From: Struthidea cinerea
Taxonomy: Eukaryota; Chordata; Aves; Passeriformes; Corcoracidae
Assembly: GCA_013397865.1 (NCBI GenBank)
Contig: VZTI01003267.1
Span: 934,527 to 998,526, forward strand
Length of the DNA stretch: 64,000 nucleotides
Direction of reading: 5' to 3'
The translations under genes and the position numbers were made by a program. How positions within the stretch are numbered: the first letter of the stretch is position 1; every line of letters begins with the position of its first letter. Below the pieces are notes generated by a model that did not search any database, was not told where the DNA came from, and worked only from the letters and a program-made list of their open reading frames with translations. Of the stretch, positions 50,701-62,841 are shown piece after piece.

Positions 50701-53605
50701 CTTTTACCCATCCAAGCATGCAGTAATACCAAATGCAAATAGTCTAAAGACATTTCCTTACAGAATGACGTTAATTAATTTAAAACTATAAATTAAGTCA
50801 CCTAAAGGTGCAGTTTCACAACACTTCAGGCAATATAAGTTTATATTTCTACCACAGAGACTGGTCCCTCTCCTAATTTCTTTATTTCTGTTGCTTCTCC
50901 AACACTGGCAATAGCAAGAGGCTCCAGAGCTGCGTGAGCACAGCAGCTGCAGGTCCAGCTTTTTTTTTTTTAAGAGATGTTTTTTCAGCCCAAACATGAG
51001 CTAATGCAGCTCCCTGTGTGGCCACCTGAAGTAGCAGTGCTAATTCTACAGTGAGAACGTGGGACATCTCCACTTACAGAGGCCTTGACTGGACTTCCCA
51101 AACATGAAGCTTCACTTTATAGGACAAAGCTGCCGAGACAGCATTTAAAGCCTCTGCAACTCTTAGGGGTATAGCCCTTAACTAAGGGCAGGAAACTTCA
51201 TGTGATTTTGAAAAATAAGCCTGCTATGTTTTTAGTTGGAATGATGGCACCTTCCTCCAGGGAACCGAAGCAACTGCCTGTTAACCACAGTAATGTGTGA
51301 TACTGCATTACAACAGAAAAGCAGTACCATGGATGAGCTCTTAAAGAGCCAGTTTTCATTTTTCCTCTGTTCATCGCATCTGTTCTATCCCTTTCCACAT
51401 ACACAGTCATACACTATTCCTACACACCTCTCACTAGCACTGACACCAGTACTAAGGAGAAGAAACACCCAGAGTGCATGCAGAACACACAGCAAATTAA
51501 CAGAAGAATTAGATATCTCAAGTCCAAAGGAAGTAGAAACCTCAACTTTTTTTGCTATTTGTAGCTCACTTTAGTTCACATTTATTTTACTTATTACCAC
51601 ATTCACCCATTTAGATTTCAAACTCTTCAAGAAACAGAACATTCAAGCATCTGTAGAACACTTAATGAGTCCATCCAAATTGTGAAGAATTACTGGCAGT
51701 GCCCTTGCAATTGGACACCTTAAGACAACAGATCTTATTAAAAGTTTCTTAGACTTTTGGAAGAATCTTGATGACATCGAAGCCACTTAAACAATGGACT
51801 TTCAATCTTGTCTAATCATTTGATGAAGACAGAACAAACACCTGGCCCTATTCTACATCTCTGCATAGATGAGCAACTCCATCCCTGTATGTTCCTGCCT
51901 CAAGCAGTAACTCTGCTTACCAGGACTTCTGCTGTGAACCTGCTCCAGCAATAAGTGCTCACCATCACATTTTTATCTCAACAGGAGCTGGCATAGACTA
52001 CAAGCAGACTGTGACTCAAAGGCTTTTTACAACAGGTTTTCTCAAAGTCACACTGAGCCTTAGAGCTTACTGAAGTTTAAGTCAGCCCACACTAGTGCTA
52101 CTGCTCTCTCTGCCCAAATACTCTCCACTTTTCTTTGGGTAATAGTGTATACAAAAAGTGAATTGAGAAATTTTTCTTTTTTCCTCTCAGAGCTTAGTCT
52201 GGAGATCTTTTTCTTATTTCAGGGCAGTGACAAACTGAGGGTTTAATGTAGCGAGAACGAGCAACTGAATTTTAAGATAGAACCCCACTGTAATTCATTG
52301 TGCTGTGTTCTGTGACATTGCACAGGACTGCAGGAAGATGCTTTTGAGCAATGAGCTACAGTTTTGACTGGTTACAGAAAAAAATTAACTGGGGACACAG
52401 CCATTCTCTTACCTGCTGCAATCCCTGCTAGTCAGAGATGTAGAAACCCGTTGCCTTACTTGAAACAACTTATCCCTCCTAGCCTAAGTGCATTCATAGT
52501 TCCTTATTGATTCCCCTTTAGCACCTTCTAAGAACACACTTTGTACAGATTACATTGCATCTCAATGACAAAATTAAACTGCTGACACCTGTGTTTCATA
52601 AGGGAAAGGCCTAGATAGAAATAAACAAACTCTGCTTTAGCAATGTTCATGCTAGAAATCTCTCCAAATCCTGTTCATCCTTCCCATCATGAACAGGACA
52701 CTCTCTGAGAGAAAGATGGGCAACAGAGATGGATCATTCCACACTTAGTAAGAATGCCCAGCCTAGTTCACCAGAATATTAAGGCAATTAGCCTTCTCAG
52801 GAGCAAAGTATTTGACCCAGCATGCCCAGAAAATCATTTAGATAGCCACTTGGGTAATTCCACAGCACAGACTTTCGGTGCCTTTCTAGTTGTCACAGGC
52901 CATCCAACAGAAATCCGTAACAATCTACTAAGCCAGACATTTCTGTTCCACTTACAAATGTAAGTTCCTGTTGAGATGACACATTCTTATTTCCTGGTAG
53001 ATCCAACAGCACATTCCAGAAAAAAAGAGAAGGCACAGGGAGAAAAAGTGACTTGCTTGAGATCTTAAAAAGAGTCTCAATCTATCTTACAACTCCCAGT
53101 CCGCTACCTCTCGTACTTGATTTTACATTCTCTTAACAAGCTCTAACACAGGTTTTTACTTCTCATTTCTGCATTACAGCTGAACATCCTCCTCCTGAAT
53201 TAAATACAAGATAATTTTCAACTACTGGCTTTGCTAGAGACTAAAAGTTTGAAGCAGCTATAGAAGCACTGCCAGGTCTTAGATTTTGTATTTCTGTTAG
53301 AACAAAAAAAAACCATTTAAAAATAACATTTTGCTTTAGACAAACTGAAGCTGTTCTCAAAATGGGAACATTATAATGAAGGACAAAAATGAACTTTGTG
53401 AGCATATGACACATACCTTACAGCTGGTAATTTCTTCTATACGTTCTTCAGGCGTCTGCTTTGCTTTGTTTCTCACCAGTACATACACTGCTTTCACTTT
53501 AGGACAGGACCTGAGTAGCTTTTCCAAAAGCACTTTTCCCATGAAGCCTGTAGCTCCTGTCAGGAGGACGTTTTTGCCTTCATAGTACTCAGGAATGGAA
53601 ACCAT
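32607..53605 (-). CDS. FAR1: Fatty acyl-CoA reductase 1 (FAR1), complete coding sequence in 11 exons
   Basis: FAR1 reduces C16-C18 fatty acyl-CoA to fatty alcohols with NADPH. It is a tail-anchored peroxisomal membrane enzyme with its catalytic part facing the cytosol, and it supplies alcohols for ether lipids and plasmalogens. Exon phases join without conflict to 515 codons, the length I recall for the human protein. Visible are the Rossmann nucleotide motif TGATGFMG at residues 16-23, FHCAATVRF near 109, HVSTAYAYCN near 151-160, the active-site YTYTK at 204-208, the FAR C-terminal domain (SPRMMKTITRLHKA onward, from 374), a membrane segment at about 466-483 and the terminus SSTMRY. The ATG at 53603-53605 starts the MVSIPEYYEGKN N-terminus typical of the family and is preceded by a splice acceptor, so a 5' UTR exon lies upstream. 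One intron is GC-AG. No disabling change was seen. Confidence 0.97.
34824..34951 (-). CDS. FAR1: FAR1 exon, residues 420-462
   Basis: Acceptor TTATGCAG, donor AA|GTAAGT. It reads TFNFDVRQLHWAEYMENYC and KKYVLNEEMSGLPAARKHL. It starts in phase 0, which supports the GC donor of the previous exon. Confidence 0.95.
36221..36350 (-). CDS. FAR1: FAR1 exon, residues 376-419, with GC donor
   Basis: Acceptor ACTGTAG. It reads MMKTITRLHKAMMLLEYF, then NSWTWSTENMTMLMNQL, then SPEDRK. The end is AAG|GCAAGT, a GC donor in its strongest known context. The nearest GT, four bases later, would break the frame with the next exon. Confidence 0.94.
38344..38369 (+). repeat. Poly(A) run beside assembly gap
   Basis: 26 consecutive A followed by A-rich sequence. 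The N gap of 134 bases starts at 38402, so the run may have caused the break or may be part of a retroposon hidden by it. Confidence 0.9.
38402..38535. other. Assembly gap (134 N)
   Basis: Unknown bases within the FAR1 intron. Frames crossing it are not real. Confidence 0.98.
43073..43244 (-). CDS. FAR1: FAR1 exon, residues 319-376
   Basis: 172 nt with acceptor TTTCTCAG and donor AG|GTAATG. It reads YHVISTFKRNPLEQAFRRP, YHYWIAVSHKAPAFLYD and TGRSP, leading into the FAR C-terminal domain. The frame is not visible as one long ORF because its last part lies among stops in other frames. Confidence 0.95.
44723..44790 (-). CDS. FAR1: FAR1 exon, residues 296-319
   Basis: 68 nt with acceptor CCCCTAG and donor G|GTATGC. 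It reads PRKVMVYNCTTGATNPFHW, then SEV. Found by family match and phase. Confidence 0.94.
45278..45396 (-). CDS. FAR1: FAR1 exon, residues 257-296
   Basis: Acceptor TTCTTCAAG, donor AG|GTATAA. It reads AGKGILRTMRASNNALADL, VPIDVVVNM and AAAWYSGIN, which closes the nucleotide-binding half of the protein. Confidence 0.95.
45504..45548 (-). CDS. FAR1: FAR1 45-nt exon, residues 242-256
   Basis: A phase-0 exon of exactly 15 codons, GWIDNFNGPSGIFIA, with acceptor CTAATAG and donor GCT|GTAAGT. It is too short to stand out as an open frame. Confidence 0.95.
46101..46278 (-). CDS. FAR1: FAR1 exon, residues 182-241, active-site YxxxK
   Basis: Acceptor TTTCTTTAG, donor CCT|GTAAGT. It reads WMDDDLVNDITPKL, then NTYTYTKALAE with the Tyr-x-x-x-Lys catalytic pair at 204 and 208, then IVRPSIIGASWKEPFP. 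Confidence 0.96.
48034..48213 (-). CDS. FAR1: FAR1 exon, residues 122-182
   Basis: Acceptor TCAATAG, donor GA|GTACGT. It includes DAVQLNVIAT, KNLEVFMHVSTAYAYCN and VVYPPPVDP. The open frame runs past the donor, which is fixed by phase with the next exon (restores Glu182). Confidence 0.95.
49551..49726 (-). CDS. FAR1: FAR1 exon, residues 64-122
   Basis: Acceptor TTTTTGACAG, donor AG|GTGAGT. It reads LFDRLREEQPDF, SELTQPELDLSE and NIIFHCAATVRFNETL. It has more substitutions from human in its middle than other exons, while the length is the same. Confidence 0.95.
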
Positions 53606-53611
53606 TGTGAC
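53417..53611 (-). CDS. FAR1: FAR1 first coding exon, residues 1-63
   Basis: Acceptor TGTAAAG at 53612, then six UTR bases, ATG at 53605-53603, and donor AAG|GTATGT. It holds the N-terminal TGATGFMGKVLLEKLL nucleotide-binding fold. The start is chosen because upstream frame (FLTFVKVT) is intron and UTR, and because family proteins begin MVSIPEYYEG. Confidence 0.96.
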
Positions 53612-54798
53612 CTTTACAAAAGTTAAAAACAAAAAGTATGTTAAAGAACTACAGGAGCTCAGATTTTCAGAAGATTGAATAGCTATATATGTGCTGTTTA
53701 TGTCTCATACCCAAAAGAAATGTTTAACAGATTTTTTTACCTATGACCAGTACCTGAAGATCTCTTTTATCACAACATTCCAAAAGACTCCCACAGGGTC
53801 ACTACAGTCATTCCACATCCTCTTGTAAACTGCCCCTGTGAACAGCGTTTTAAGGACTGCGACAACCACTCAGCCAGGAAAATAGCTCAACTTCAGTCTA
53901 TTTTTACCTCTGTGTGCCTGGCCCATTACCTCTCCAAGGGGCTGTTCCATATAAACTAGAGGTCATACCATTAAAATGTAAACACAAGTGGGTTCTTCAA
54001 ACCCACTGACAGAAGACAGGGAGCCAAGCATCACAATTGCTGGCCCTGGAATTTTGACTGTGCCAGCAGAGGCCCCTGTCACTGTTAGGCTGAGTCTTCC
54101 TATCAATTATAATAGGCCAGAGAGAAGGCTGAGTTAGTCGCTTGGTATGGGATCTGCTGGTTTTATATTGGTTACAGAAAACCCATACAGATCCACAGGT
54201 AAGAGTTTTCTAACTTCTTCATCCATTGATGTCATTGGGGAGGAAAAAACCCCCAAACAACAAAGTCATTAGAATTCTCAACCAACTAAGATTGGAGTTA
54301 GCCACAAATATACCTCCTTAAAAATGAAGGGTAAGGGATTATTACTCGAATTCAGCACAAAGCTCAAAAGTATTTTAGGTTTTGCTTTAATTAGTAAGTT
54401 AACTATATGACCCATGATTCTTTCCCCTCCCTTAATCAAGCACTTGGAAATGACGCCATTCTTGCTAACAGAAACTGAAACACTTTCTAAGGACAAACAC
54501 ACTGGTATGTCTCACAATAATGTGAGAACATGACCTTCAGGATCTCTAGGACTCAATCACAGCGCATCATCCAGAGCTGTCATTCTGCTAAGTCAGATAT
54601 ATCAACATCTTTACTGTAACCCTTAACCAGCTTACTTTCACTACATAAGAATGTAGCATTATGGATACACTTGCACCATGTTTTACCAATCTTTCTGATT
54701 AGACTTACAAAAATCCTAAGAAGATGTAGTGAATGTCTAATTATAGTCCTCTACAGCAGTTCCACGCAAACTGTTACCACCTAAACGCTCCCAAAAAG

Positions 54799-54940
54799 GA
54801 TCACAGAGAGTCACAGAATGTTCCGAGTTGGAAGGGACCCACAAGGATCATCCAGCTCTCAAGTGAATGGCCCATAAGGGGATTGACCCCACAACCTTGG
54901 TGTTACCAGCATCACGCTCTGACCTGCTGGGATCATCTCA
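54799..54940 (-). mobile_element. tRNA-Ile-derived SINE with CR1-like tail (TguSINE1-like)
   Basis: Positions 54868-54940 read as the complement of a degraded tRNA-Ile. TGGCCC, GGGGATTGACCCCACA (B-box side), CCTTGG and CACGCTCT (A-box side) fall in tRNA order. The part at 54799-54867 is CR1-like, with CAGAATGTTCCGAGTTGG, AAGGGACCCACAAGGATCAT. This matches the design of the zebra finch SINE that is mobilised by CR1. The element is on the minus strand with its tail to the left. Confidence 0.82.
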
Positions 54941-57055
54941 GGGATAGATTCTATAAAACCATGATATTAAAAAAAACAACAAAACTGAGTCTCTTTAAAC
55001 ACAGATGGAACATTTCTTAGGCAAATAAGGATTACAACACTGAATACCTTAACAGGGTGAGAACCTTTCTTCACCTGCCACCCAAGAATAAAGGTGCAAC
55101 TTCTAAATACACTCAGTTCTTTCAAGACAGCAAGATACTGCAAGCAGGGACTTACCAGGGAATACACAGAATGTATGTTAGGAGTGAACAGCTACAGGCT
55201 AATTTGTCCTTTTTGCCTGAAAAGTAAGTAAATATTTTTGGAACACCTATTTATCAGGTATCCACCATATCAAAGCAATTGTGCTCTGTTTTTCATGTGC
55301 TCATACCTCAACAGTCTCTGAACAAGTTCCAAATGATGACTTGCTAGAAATTAGTCACTACCTGCATAAGTCCTGGTTTCACAAGTCTGGGTACCAAGTC
55401 CTACGTCAGATACTCCGAATCCTTACTTTGACTCCCTTCTTTGAGAAGTGAAGCATCCCACAACTGATAATGGGACACAGTAGCAAGTTTAGAGGAGGAC
55501 AAGCACTACTGTTTCACTGGCCATAGTATATCATCCAGAATTGTTTCTTTGAAGGTGAAGGGAAAAAGCTATTTACATTAAATCACTTTTACCACACAGT
55601 TAAGAGACTCTAATGCAAATCTGAAAGCACACCTCCTGCCATAAAGCATGGGGAACAAGACACAGCATGCTTATGAGTCATTTTCCCTATTCAGTTAAGA
55701 TACAGGCCTGTTGTCTTTAGCATGGCTCAAAGTCACAATTAATGCTCTTCAGGTATGTCTTCCCCATAACTTCTGTTTTCCTGGTCTTTGCATACACCAT
55801 TCAACTCCATTTCCTCCTAAAGATCTGCATGATTGCTCCCACATATAGGATAAGATTTCAGTTCCCTCAAAGAGGGAGGCAAAAACTCATGCAATCATTA
55901 CTGCAGCAATTTTGTCACTAAGATTCAGTTTTGCCACAGTTCCTACATAACCTTCTTACTAATTTACCTAACTAGCCATAATCACTATTTTTTACACCTT
56001 GAGACTCTATGAGAGTATCTAATACTATCCATTCACCTGTCCTTTCTCAAAAAAAGGCTTAATCCTGCTTCTGACACAATGCCACAACCTCAGCCTGCAA
56101 ACCTGCTCACATGGGCAGTCTTTGGCTATGTCCACACAGGAACCCTGGACAACACCCAGTACATGGCTATGGTCCAGCATCTGTTTCTGAAAGCTGAAGC
56201 AATGAAAAGTTATGTTTCCAGTGGAAATATCCGTGTTGCTCTAGTTCAGCTTTTTAAGTAACTGCAAAATCTGACAATATTTAGGCTCATGTGATGTAAA
56301 GAAAACTGGAACAGAATGGATCAAAGTTTCCTGCCTCACTTATTTCTGATCATATTCCTTTGCGTAAGAGGCTGATATCAGAATACCAGACCTACAAAAC
56401 ATCGACATCCAGAGCCATGATGAAGCATAATGATGAAATGGATTCAATTAAAAAACCAGGAACATCCATAAATACTCACATTCCCACTTGGAAGGCAGCA
56501 ACACTTATATCTTTTTTTTAAAGGATTGAGAAATGTTTCCTTTAAGAAACTCTCAATCTCATTTCCCTTTACCCCGCTCTCCAACAACTAGACTTTGGTA
56601 GACCTTATTCACAGCAACTTTCCACATTGAGTTTGTCTTCTACTTCCATTACTCTAGAAGATTCCAGCTACAAAACATAATTGGTGACCTTTTTCAGAAG
56701 TACACATTGCTGTCAACATTACAGAATTAAACACTGGGACTGTGAGGGAACTGTCTAGAAGCACCAAATTGGATTTAAAGGGTAAAAATCATGTATGGAA
56801 ACTAGGTGTGAACAATCAGAGTCTGAAACCAGCACCCTATGCTATGCTCCTTTAGAAAGAAAGGTTATCTCAGCCACAGGGAAAGGAAAGAATGTTCCCA
56901 TTTTCCACCTATCTTTCCCTGCCTTCTCCGAGAATGCATCTCCACATGCCAGTTAGCATAGCACTGCTGGCAACTCCTAATTTCAAACTTGGAAGGGTCT
57001 TAGCTCACAGGTATAACAAATTACTTCTTAAAGTTCTTTATGGCAGCAAATTACT

Positions 57056-57092
57056 GAAGAATCACAGAATTGTTAGGGTTGGAAGAACTACT
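57056..57092 (-). mobile_element. Short CR1 3' terminus
   Basis: AGAATCACAGAATTGTTAGG followed by GTTGGAAGAAC is the complement of a CR1 end, truncated to under 40 bp. Confidence 0.6.
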
Positions 57093-60000
57093 TTACAATT
57101 CTGTTTTTAAATAAAACTGTCAAGAAATACACGTAGTTCCTATCAGAGATTTAGTTTGTCTTCCAACGCATAACAAGCTGGTGCAGGTGCAAAAAAAAAC
57201 ATCTACCTTGCAAGACAACACAACAAAACCAAATTTAACATTTTAAGGTTAAGTGTCAGCAATAATTTTATCTATCTGTATTAGAGTACTTCCTGTATGT
57301 TTACAATAGCTGTTAACCAGCAATACATATTGTCACCAGATATCCAATGATTTGTTCACAGCTAACTTTTCAAACACACACAGATAACACCTACCAAACA
57401 CAAAACTGCCTAATGCACACTGTGGAATTTCTAAATCCCTGTGTCATCAACACTGTTTTGAGCTAATAAGCAATAACAGTCTAGAATAAAGAAATCTGAC
57501 AGTTGAAAGGCTTAATAAGAGTTCTGTAAAGAACTCTTGCTCTATAACAGAAATTATCAAAATTCCCACATTACCCATAGGTATAAACAGCCTTTGCCAG
57601 AGGAATCTTACGTGAAGCTGCTACAGAGCAACTGCTGGCGGCATCCTCCTGAATTCACGGGTTCAGGGCTAAGCCCATGGTGACACTTTGTAGATATGCT
57701 TATGTGAAGGGTGCTGTCCTCTGATAAACCAAGAGTTCATAAGCACTTCAGGAAAAAAAAATAAAAACCACCACCACACCAACACTCCAGGATCCTAGCC
57801 AACATTCCCCATCTTGTAAAAAATCCTCGTGTCCAAGGCTGAGCAAGTGCTATTATGGAGCAAACAACAGCAGCTCTGTTTGCCTCCAGAGCTACTGCAG
57901 CAATATTTAACTCACAGCTTCAGAGGGCTCTGACTCTCAAAACAAGGACAATTCTGTTTTTAACAGGAAAATGATCAGTTCCCAGATTTGTCCAAACACA
58001 GATCAAGATGCTTAAAGATGTGCTTTCCAAGTGCCAGGAAAGCCTGCTGCAGTTCCACTGAATGTTTAAATGCTAAATCCAGCAACCAGAGAGTGTGCAT
58101 GCGTGTCCTTGTCAGAGATTAAATGGTCCGTCTTCTAGTTTATCACTGACAAACATTAGGTCAACAGCATGCTCCCTCCAAACTCAATCCTATCAAGATT
58201 ATCGCTCACAGGAAATAGAAATGTGCATTTCCCAACCTCTCAAACGTCAGCAACAAGCCACAAAGTTCTGCAAAAACACAGCCCAACAAACTAATTTTCC
58301 CCTTTCCTCTGACAGCTTGAATCCAGCACCAGCAGGAGGAAAAAGCAGAAAAAGTAAGGTGATAGGAGCATTTTTTTAATGTGCATTCAGAAGATGAAAT
58401 CCGTCCAGACATCAAATCCGAGCGCACCAAGTATTTTTAAACACCACACACACACCCCCCACTGCATCCACACCAGACAAAAATCATTACAGATGTCCCT
58501 CATATAGAGATCCAATTGCCACATTGCAAGGACACCATAGCAAGCCAAAAAAAATAAATCTCTGGGAACTGGAAAGATTGGCAACAAAGGAAGTAATATT
58601 TAACTCATTTAAACAAGCTCACTGCCAGAAAGACAAGTCTGGGTCATGTCATATCATATCATCATGTCTCATTTCACCTGTGCCTTGTTTCCACAAAAGT
58701 AAATCAATGAATGCTATCAGCAGAATGCCCACATTTTCAAGCACCACAAGGGCCAATGCCCTACCCTATGTGGCCAATACCTAGCCAGCGTATCTCCAAA
58801 GGATACAGTCTGTTTGTCTTTGTGGTCCAAGGTTATATCCACTGGGAAACCTTATCTCTGAAAGATATGGCTTTAAAAGATGAATAGAGACTGTAAACTG
58901 CTTTGGGTGCAAGTTAACCTTAAAGCATACCTATTCCAAACTTCACAATCACGTGGAAGACTCGGGAATCTTCCCTCAACTAGCAGAAAGACAGGCTTAT
59001 CCACAGTTTAGATTTCACCAGCATACTTATCTGCTCTCTGCAAGGTCATTTTCTCTACTAGCTGTAAGCCAGGGACCAAGGAAATGTAACACACCTCCAG
59101 GAGCTGGAAAACACATTGTCAGGCTTGGAAGCTGATTAAAACAACGAAGTTTTGGAGAATTATCAGAATGGGCCCGCTAATTCAACATGAGCTAGCCAGT
59201 CTTTGGCTTGGCCCTGGTAATATGCCAGACCTCAAGTGTCTCACTACACACTTTCCACACAATAATGGGGATGGATTCAGGGTAATACTGTGTTCTCTAC
59301 ACGCGAAATACAACAAAACCAAATCAATCTAAAATGCCAGGCTCAAGCCACAGCTGCAGTATAAAGACACAAAACTCTATGTAGAATATGGCAAACTTGT
59401 GGCTGACACTTGGTACATTAAGAGAATTTCTGAAAAAGAACAAGGCATTTCAAGCTAGTTGAACATCTTCAGGACTGAAGACTATAAAGAGACTTCCCTA
59501 CTACCAATGAAGAGATTTGTCCACTTTAAATCATTTATCTAATGAAACACAATACCAGTTAGAGTAACCAATATAGCTAGGTCAAAGTTTACATAGTTGA
59601 GTGTATAGCCCTATGGACAAAAATAAAGTAGACTTGCTTTTCAAAACCAATTCTCCTCACTATTCTTAACCACTGAAACATGCTAGATACTGAAAGCTTG
59701 TCCTAGAGTGTGTGCTCCTCAAGCTACATTCCTCCTGGACATATTACTACCTCTGGCAGCACATGTATTCAAGGTAAGGAGCATTATTAAATCGATTTAG
59801 GTGAGACTTAGCTATTACTGCACATGACCTATTTAACAGTACTATAGCACATTAATACCAAAATCCAGATTGATACCAGACAGGGAACTAGTTCTGTCAC
59901 TTTCTTTTAGATGACAATGACAAAACCCGAGTACAGTATTCACTCAATTACTTTGGGAAGATGGTGAATTGGGACCAACTGACCCATGGCCACCCAATAA

Positions 60001-61827
60001 TTTATTAGCAGAATTCAGCCCAACTCACCAACTACTTCACTGAAGACACCCTTGCGATACTCTGAAGTGAGGGCTATGCTCACAATCATGGGAGTATTTA
60101 ACCTTTTTTAACCCTTTAGTCTTATGGAGCAGAACCTGATTTCAATGTGGACCACTGCTGAGTTGATCTCAGCAGAACTCTGCCATCAGAGGTATTCAGT
60201 GCATGTGGTTACATGTGGTTATTTCTTAAGCATGTGCTCACACACCCTTCTCCAGCCTAAATTCTGATCTTACTACAAATTTTCACTTACTTGTGCTTCT
60301 ACTCAGAGGGATTCTGTAGAGATGACTTTGTAATTACTTCTTAGTAAGTAATCTGTTCACAAAGTACATACTACTGAAGTCCCTTGCTGTGCTGTAACTA
60401 TGTTTCTTTTACAGTCAGTCCCTCCTCCAAAAATTAATTAAAACAAAGTAAAAGATTTTTACTATCCCTTTATAGTTAGGTTATAAATTGGTGTTTTTCT
60501 AAATTGTTTACTGTTTGAGCTTTGTCATCAAGTGCACACTGAAGGAAAAAAAAAAAAGTCTCTTTTGGTGTAGTTGAACTCATTTCTCCAAATTGCACAG
60601 AAGGCACAGATCAGATCAGAAATTGAGCTATTCCAGTAAAGCATATCCCACATAAGAACATTTACTATATTCCATCTCCAGTTCACATGAAACATGCTTA
60701 ACACACATGCACGGAGATTTTAAACAAGTTCTAGGAAATCAAGAGGCAGGCAGACTCAAGATTTGCTGAATGGAAGCTGAGTTCCAGATCATTTTATCTA
60801 ATTTAATTAGAAATCTGCATTAGAAATCTCACTTGCACTTTTGGTTATGAAAGGATTACAAGATAAAGCCTCGCTGTTTATCAGGGTAGTTGCATAAATC
60901 ATTACTCTTGAGTTACCCCTGAAAGGAGAACAGAACCTGTCTGCAGGACACACCTACAACATAATGAGCAGAGCAGCACTCGCCGCTGACTCGCCATCAC
61001 TCAATTGTTATTCACTGCCTTAGGAAAAGAGGCCAAAGGCAGCACTTCAGCCTTCACACCAGCATGCTGATATCCAGCCCTGGTTATCAGTAGGAAAAGC
61101 TTTAGCAGCAGCAGGATTATTGCTCCAGTTGCTACTGTGATACTGTCAGGAGGGGAAAGCCAAAAATCAAGTAAATGGAAGAGGGTGGGGGAACAAACAA
61201 CATTCAAGTGATCATCAGTTTGTCAAGTTTCAGTGATAAGAGACAAATCTTGGTAACTAAAACCCAGATTCACCTTCCTCATATTGATCAGACAAGACAA
61301 GGATAACTACCCAAAAACTGCACCTGCAATTATGTTCTGTTAAAACTTTATTCACAAAGCAATTACAATTGGAATACTTAATCAAGAACAAAAAGCCCAG
61401 CTCTTATTCTTCTCATGTTTTAAATTATAGAGAAGGCTGGAATCACATTTTACAACAGCCATTACATGACGGGTTTGAAGTCCTAGGAATCAACACTTCC
61501 AGATTCCTTCCATACTTTCCCACATCTTCTACAGTTAAATGGTATCCTCTCTTCTATTATGTTCCTGCAGAAATCCACAATAATTCTTTTGAAACCTAAC
61601 AATTACTCATTTATCTGACAACTGCTCTACCAAGTTGTATTTGAAACCTAATCACCTTCTAAAGAAAAAACCACACCAGTCTACCTTTCCTCTCTTCCAA
61701 TACATGTAGAACAAACTACCACCAAAAAAATAAAAGCCCATTTCCACAATCTTCTTATCTTTAAAAGTGACTTAAACACATACTTAAAGCAAGTTGTACC
61801 AATAGATTGCCTACCTTTTGTCTTCCA

Positions 61828-62841
61828 AAACAGGATGTTCGAAGCCGGCTCGGGAGCTATTTACTCGGCAGGACAGCCGATACTGACCGTGTACACAAGA
61901 GCTCCAATCTTAAATCCTATTTATGCTAATGGATGTCTTCTTCGGATCTATCAATTACACCTATTGCACAAGGAGCTCTACAAATTTACAAACATCACGC
62001 TGAACAATGACATGGAATGGTGTGATGGTGTGCACACAGTTACCAACACCAAGGGCAGCTTAGCAACACCTGCTAAAAGCACAGCCTTTGAAACCACACT
62101 CAAGGGAGAAAGTGACGGGGTACATCCCTGGGGTCGCCACTGCTGGAGAAAGGTTGGAGAAAGATCAACAGAAGAACAGTACTCGCTACAAATCCCGTGT
62201 TGGAGACACTCAGAAGACCCCCCAAAAAAAGGGGAAAAAAAAAAAAGGGAGTATCTAGTTTATTCAGATAGACAAGATTTGTTACTACAGTTTGCGGCTT
62301 CCAAACTTCGCAAGTGTCGAGGCTAAACAAAGCAGGGCTGGAAGACTTATTGCTGCAAGGCTTGGAATCAGCAACAGGGAGAACACCGTGGACGTGCATG
62401 ACGGTACCAACCATGCCCAGACACCCAATGTTTACATAATGCAAGTCCTTCACACAACGTACCAAACTAACCAGGCACAATTTTTGGTGATATTGGCTCC
62501 TTTTCAGAACGTTTAGCTTGCCACTCAGCAGCTCTGCTTCCTGTAGACAAGTAACGGGCAAACTACACTGAACATCCTCAAACACTGAATATTTTGTGAC
62601 AACAAAACCAAACACAGACACAGTTTCTGGCTGGGGAAGCCAACCGAGCCTGCACTCACTGCAACAATTCCGCCATGTCTTTCTTCAACAACATCCAGGA
62701 CCTTCTCCGGCACTCACTTAAACCTTCTAAATGGCTGTATAACCATTTTAGTTTGCTGTGCATCACTTCCAAGCACCGGAAGCAACAACGCTTGTGAGGA
62801 ACTACAAGTTCCTCCAAGAGCTAGAACTCAGAAACAGGATG
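61828..62841 (-). mobile_element. Possible ERV remnant: LTR end, primer-site-like motif and leader
   Basis: On the minus strand AATAAA at 62264-62259 is followed by a CCCTTTTTTTGGGGGG hairpin-like tract. Then comes an LTR-like end CCAGCA, one base, and TGGCGACCCCAGGGA at 62139-62125, which resembles a tRNA primer-binding site. The left part at 61,836-61,885 is CpG-richer than its surroundings. The 10-bp direct repeat AAACAGGATG at 61828-61837 and 62832-62841 brackets the block. I could not place clean LTR ends. The 163- and 173-codon open frames here look like chance. Confidence 0.35.

Noticed and set aside
61835..62621. 163- and 173-codon open frames as genes
   Set aside because: They overlap on opposite strands, run through homopolymer tracts and an ERV-like segment, and match no family I know.
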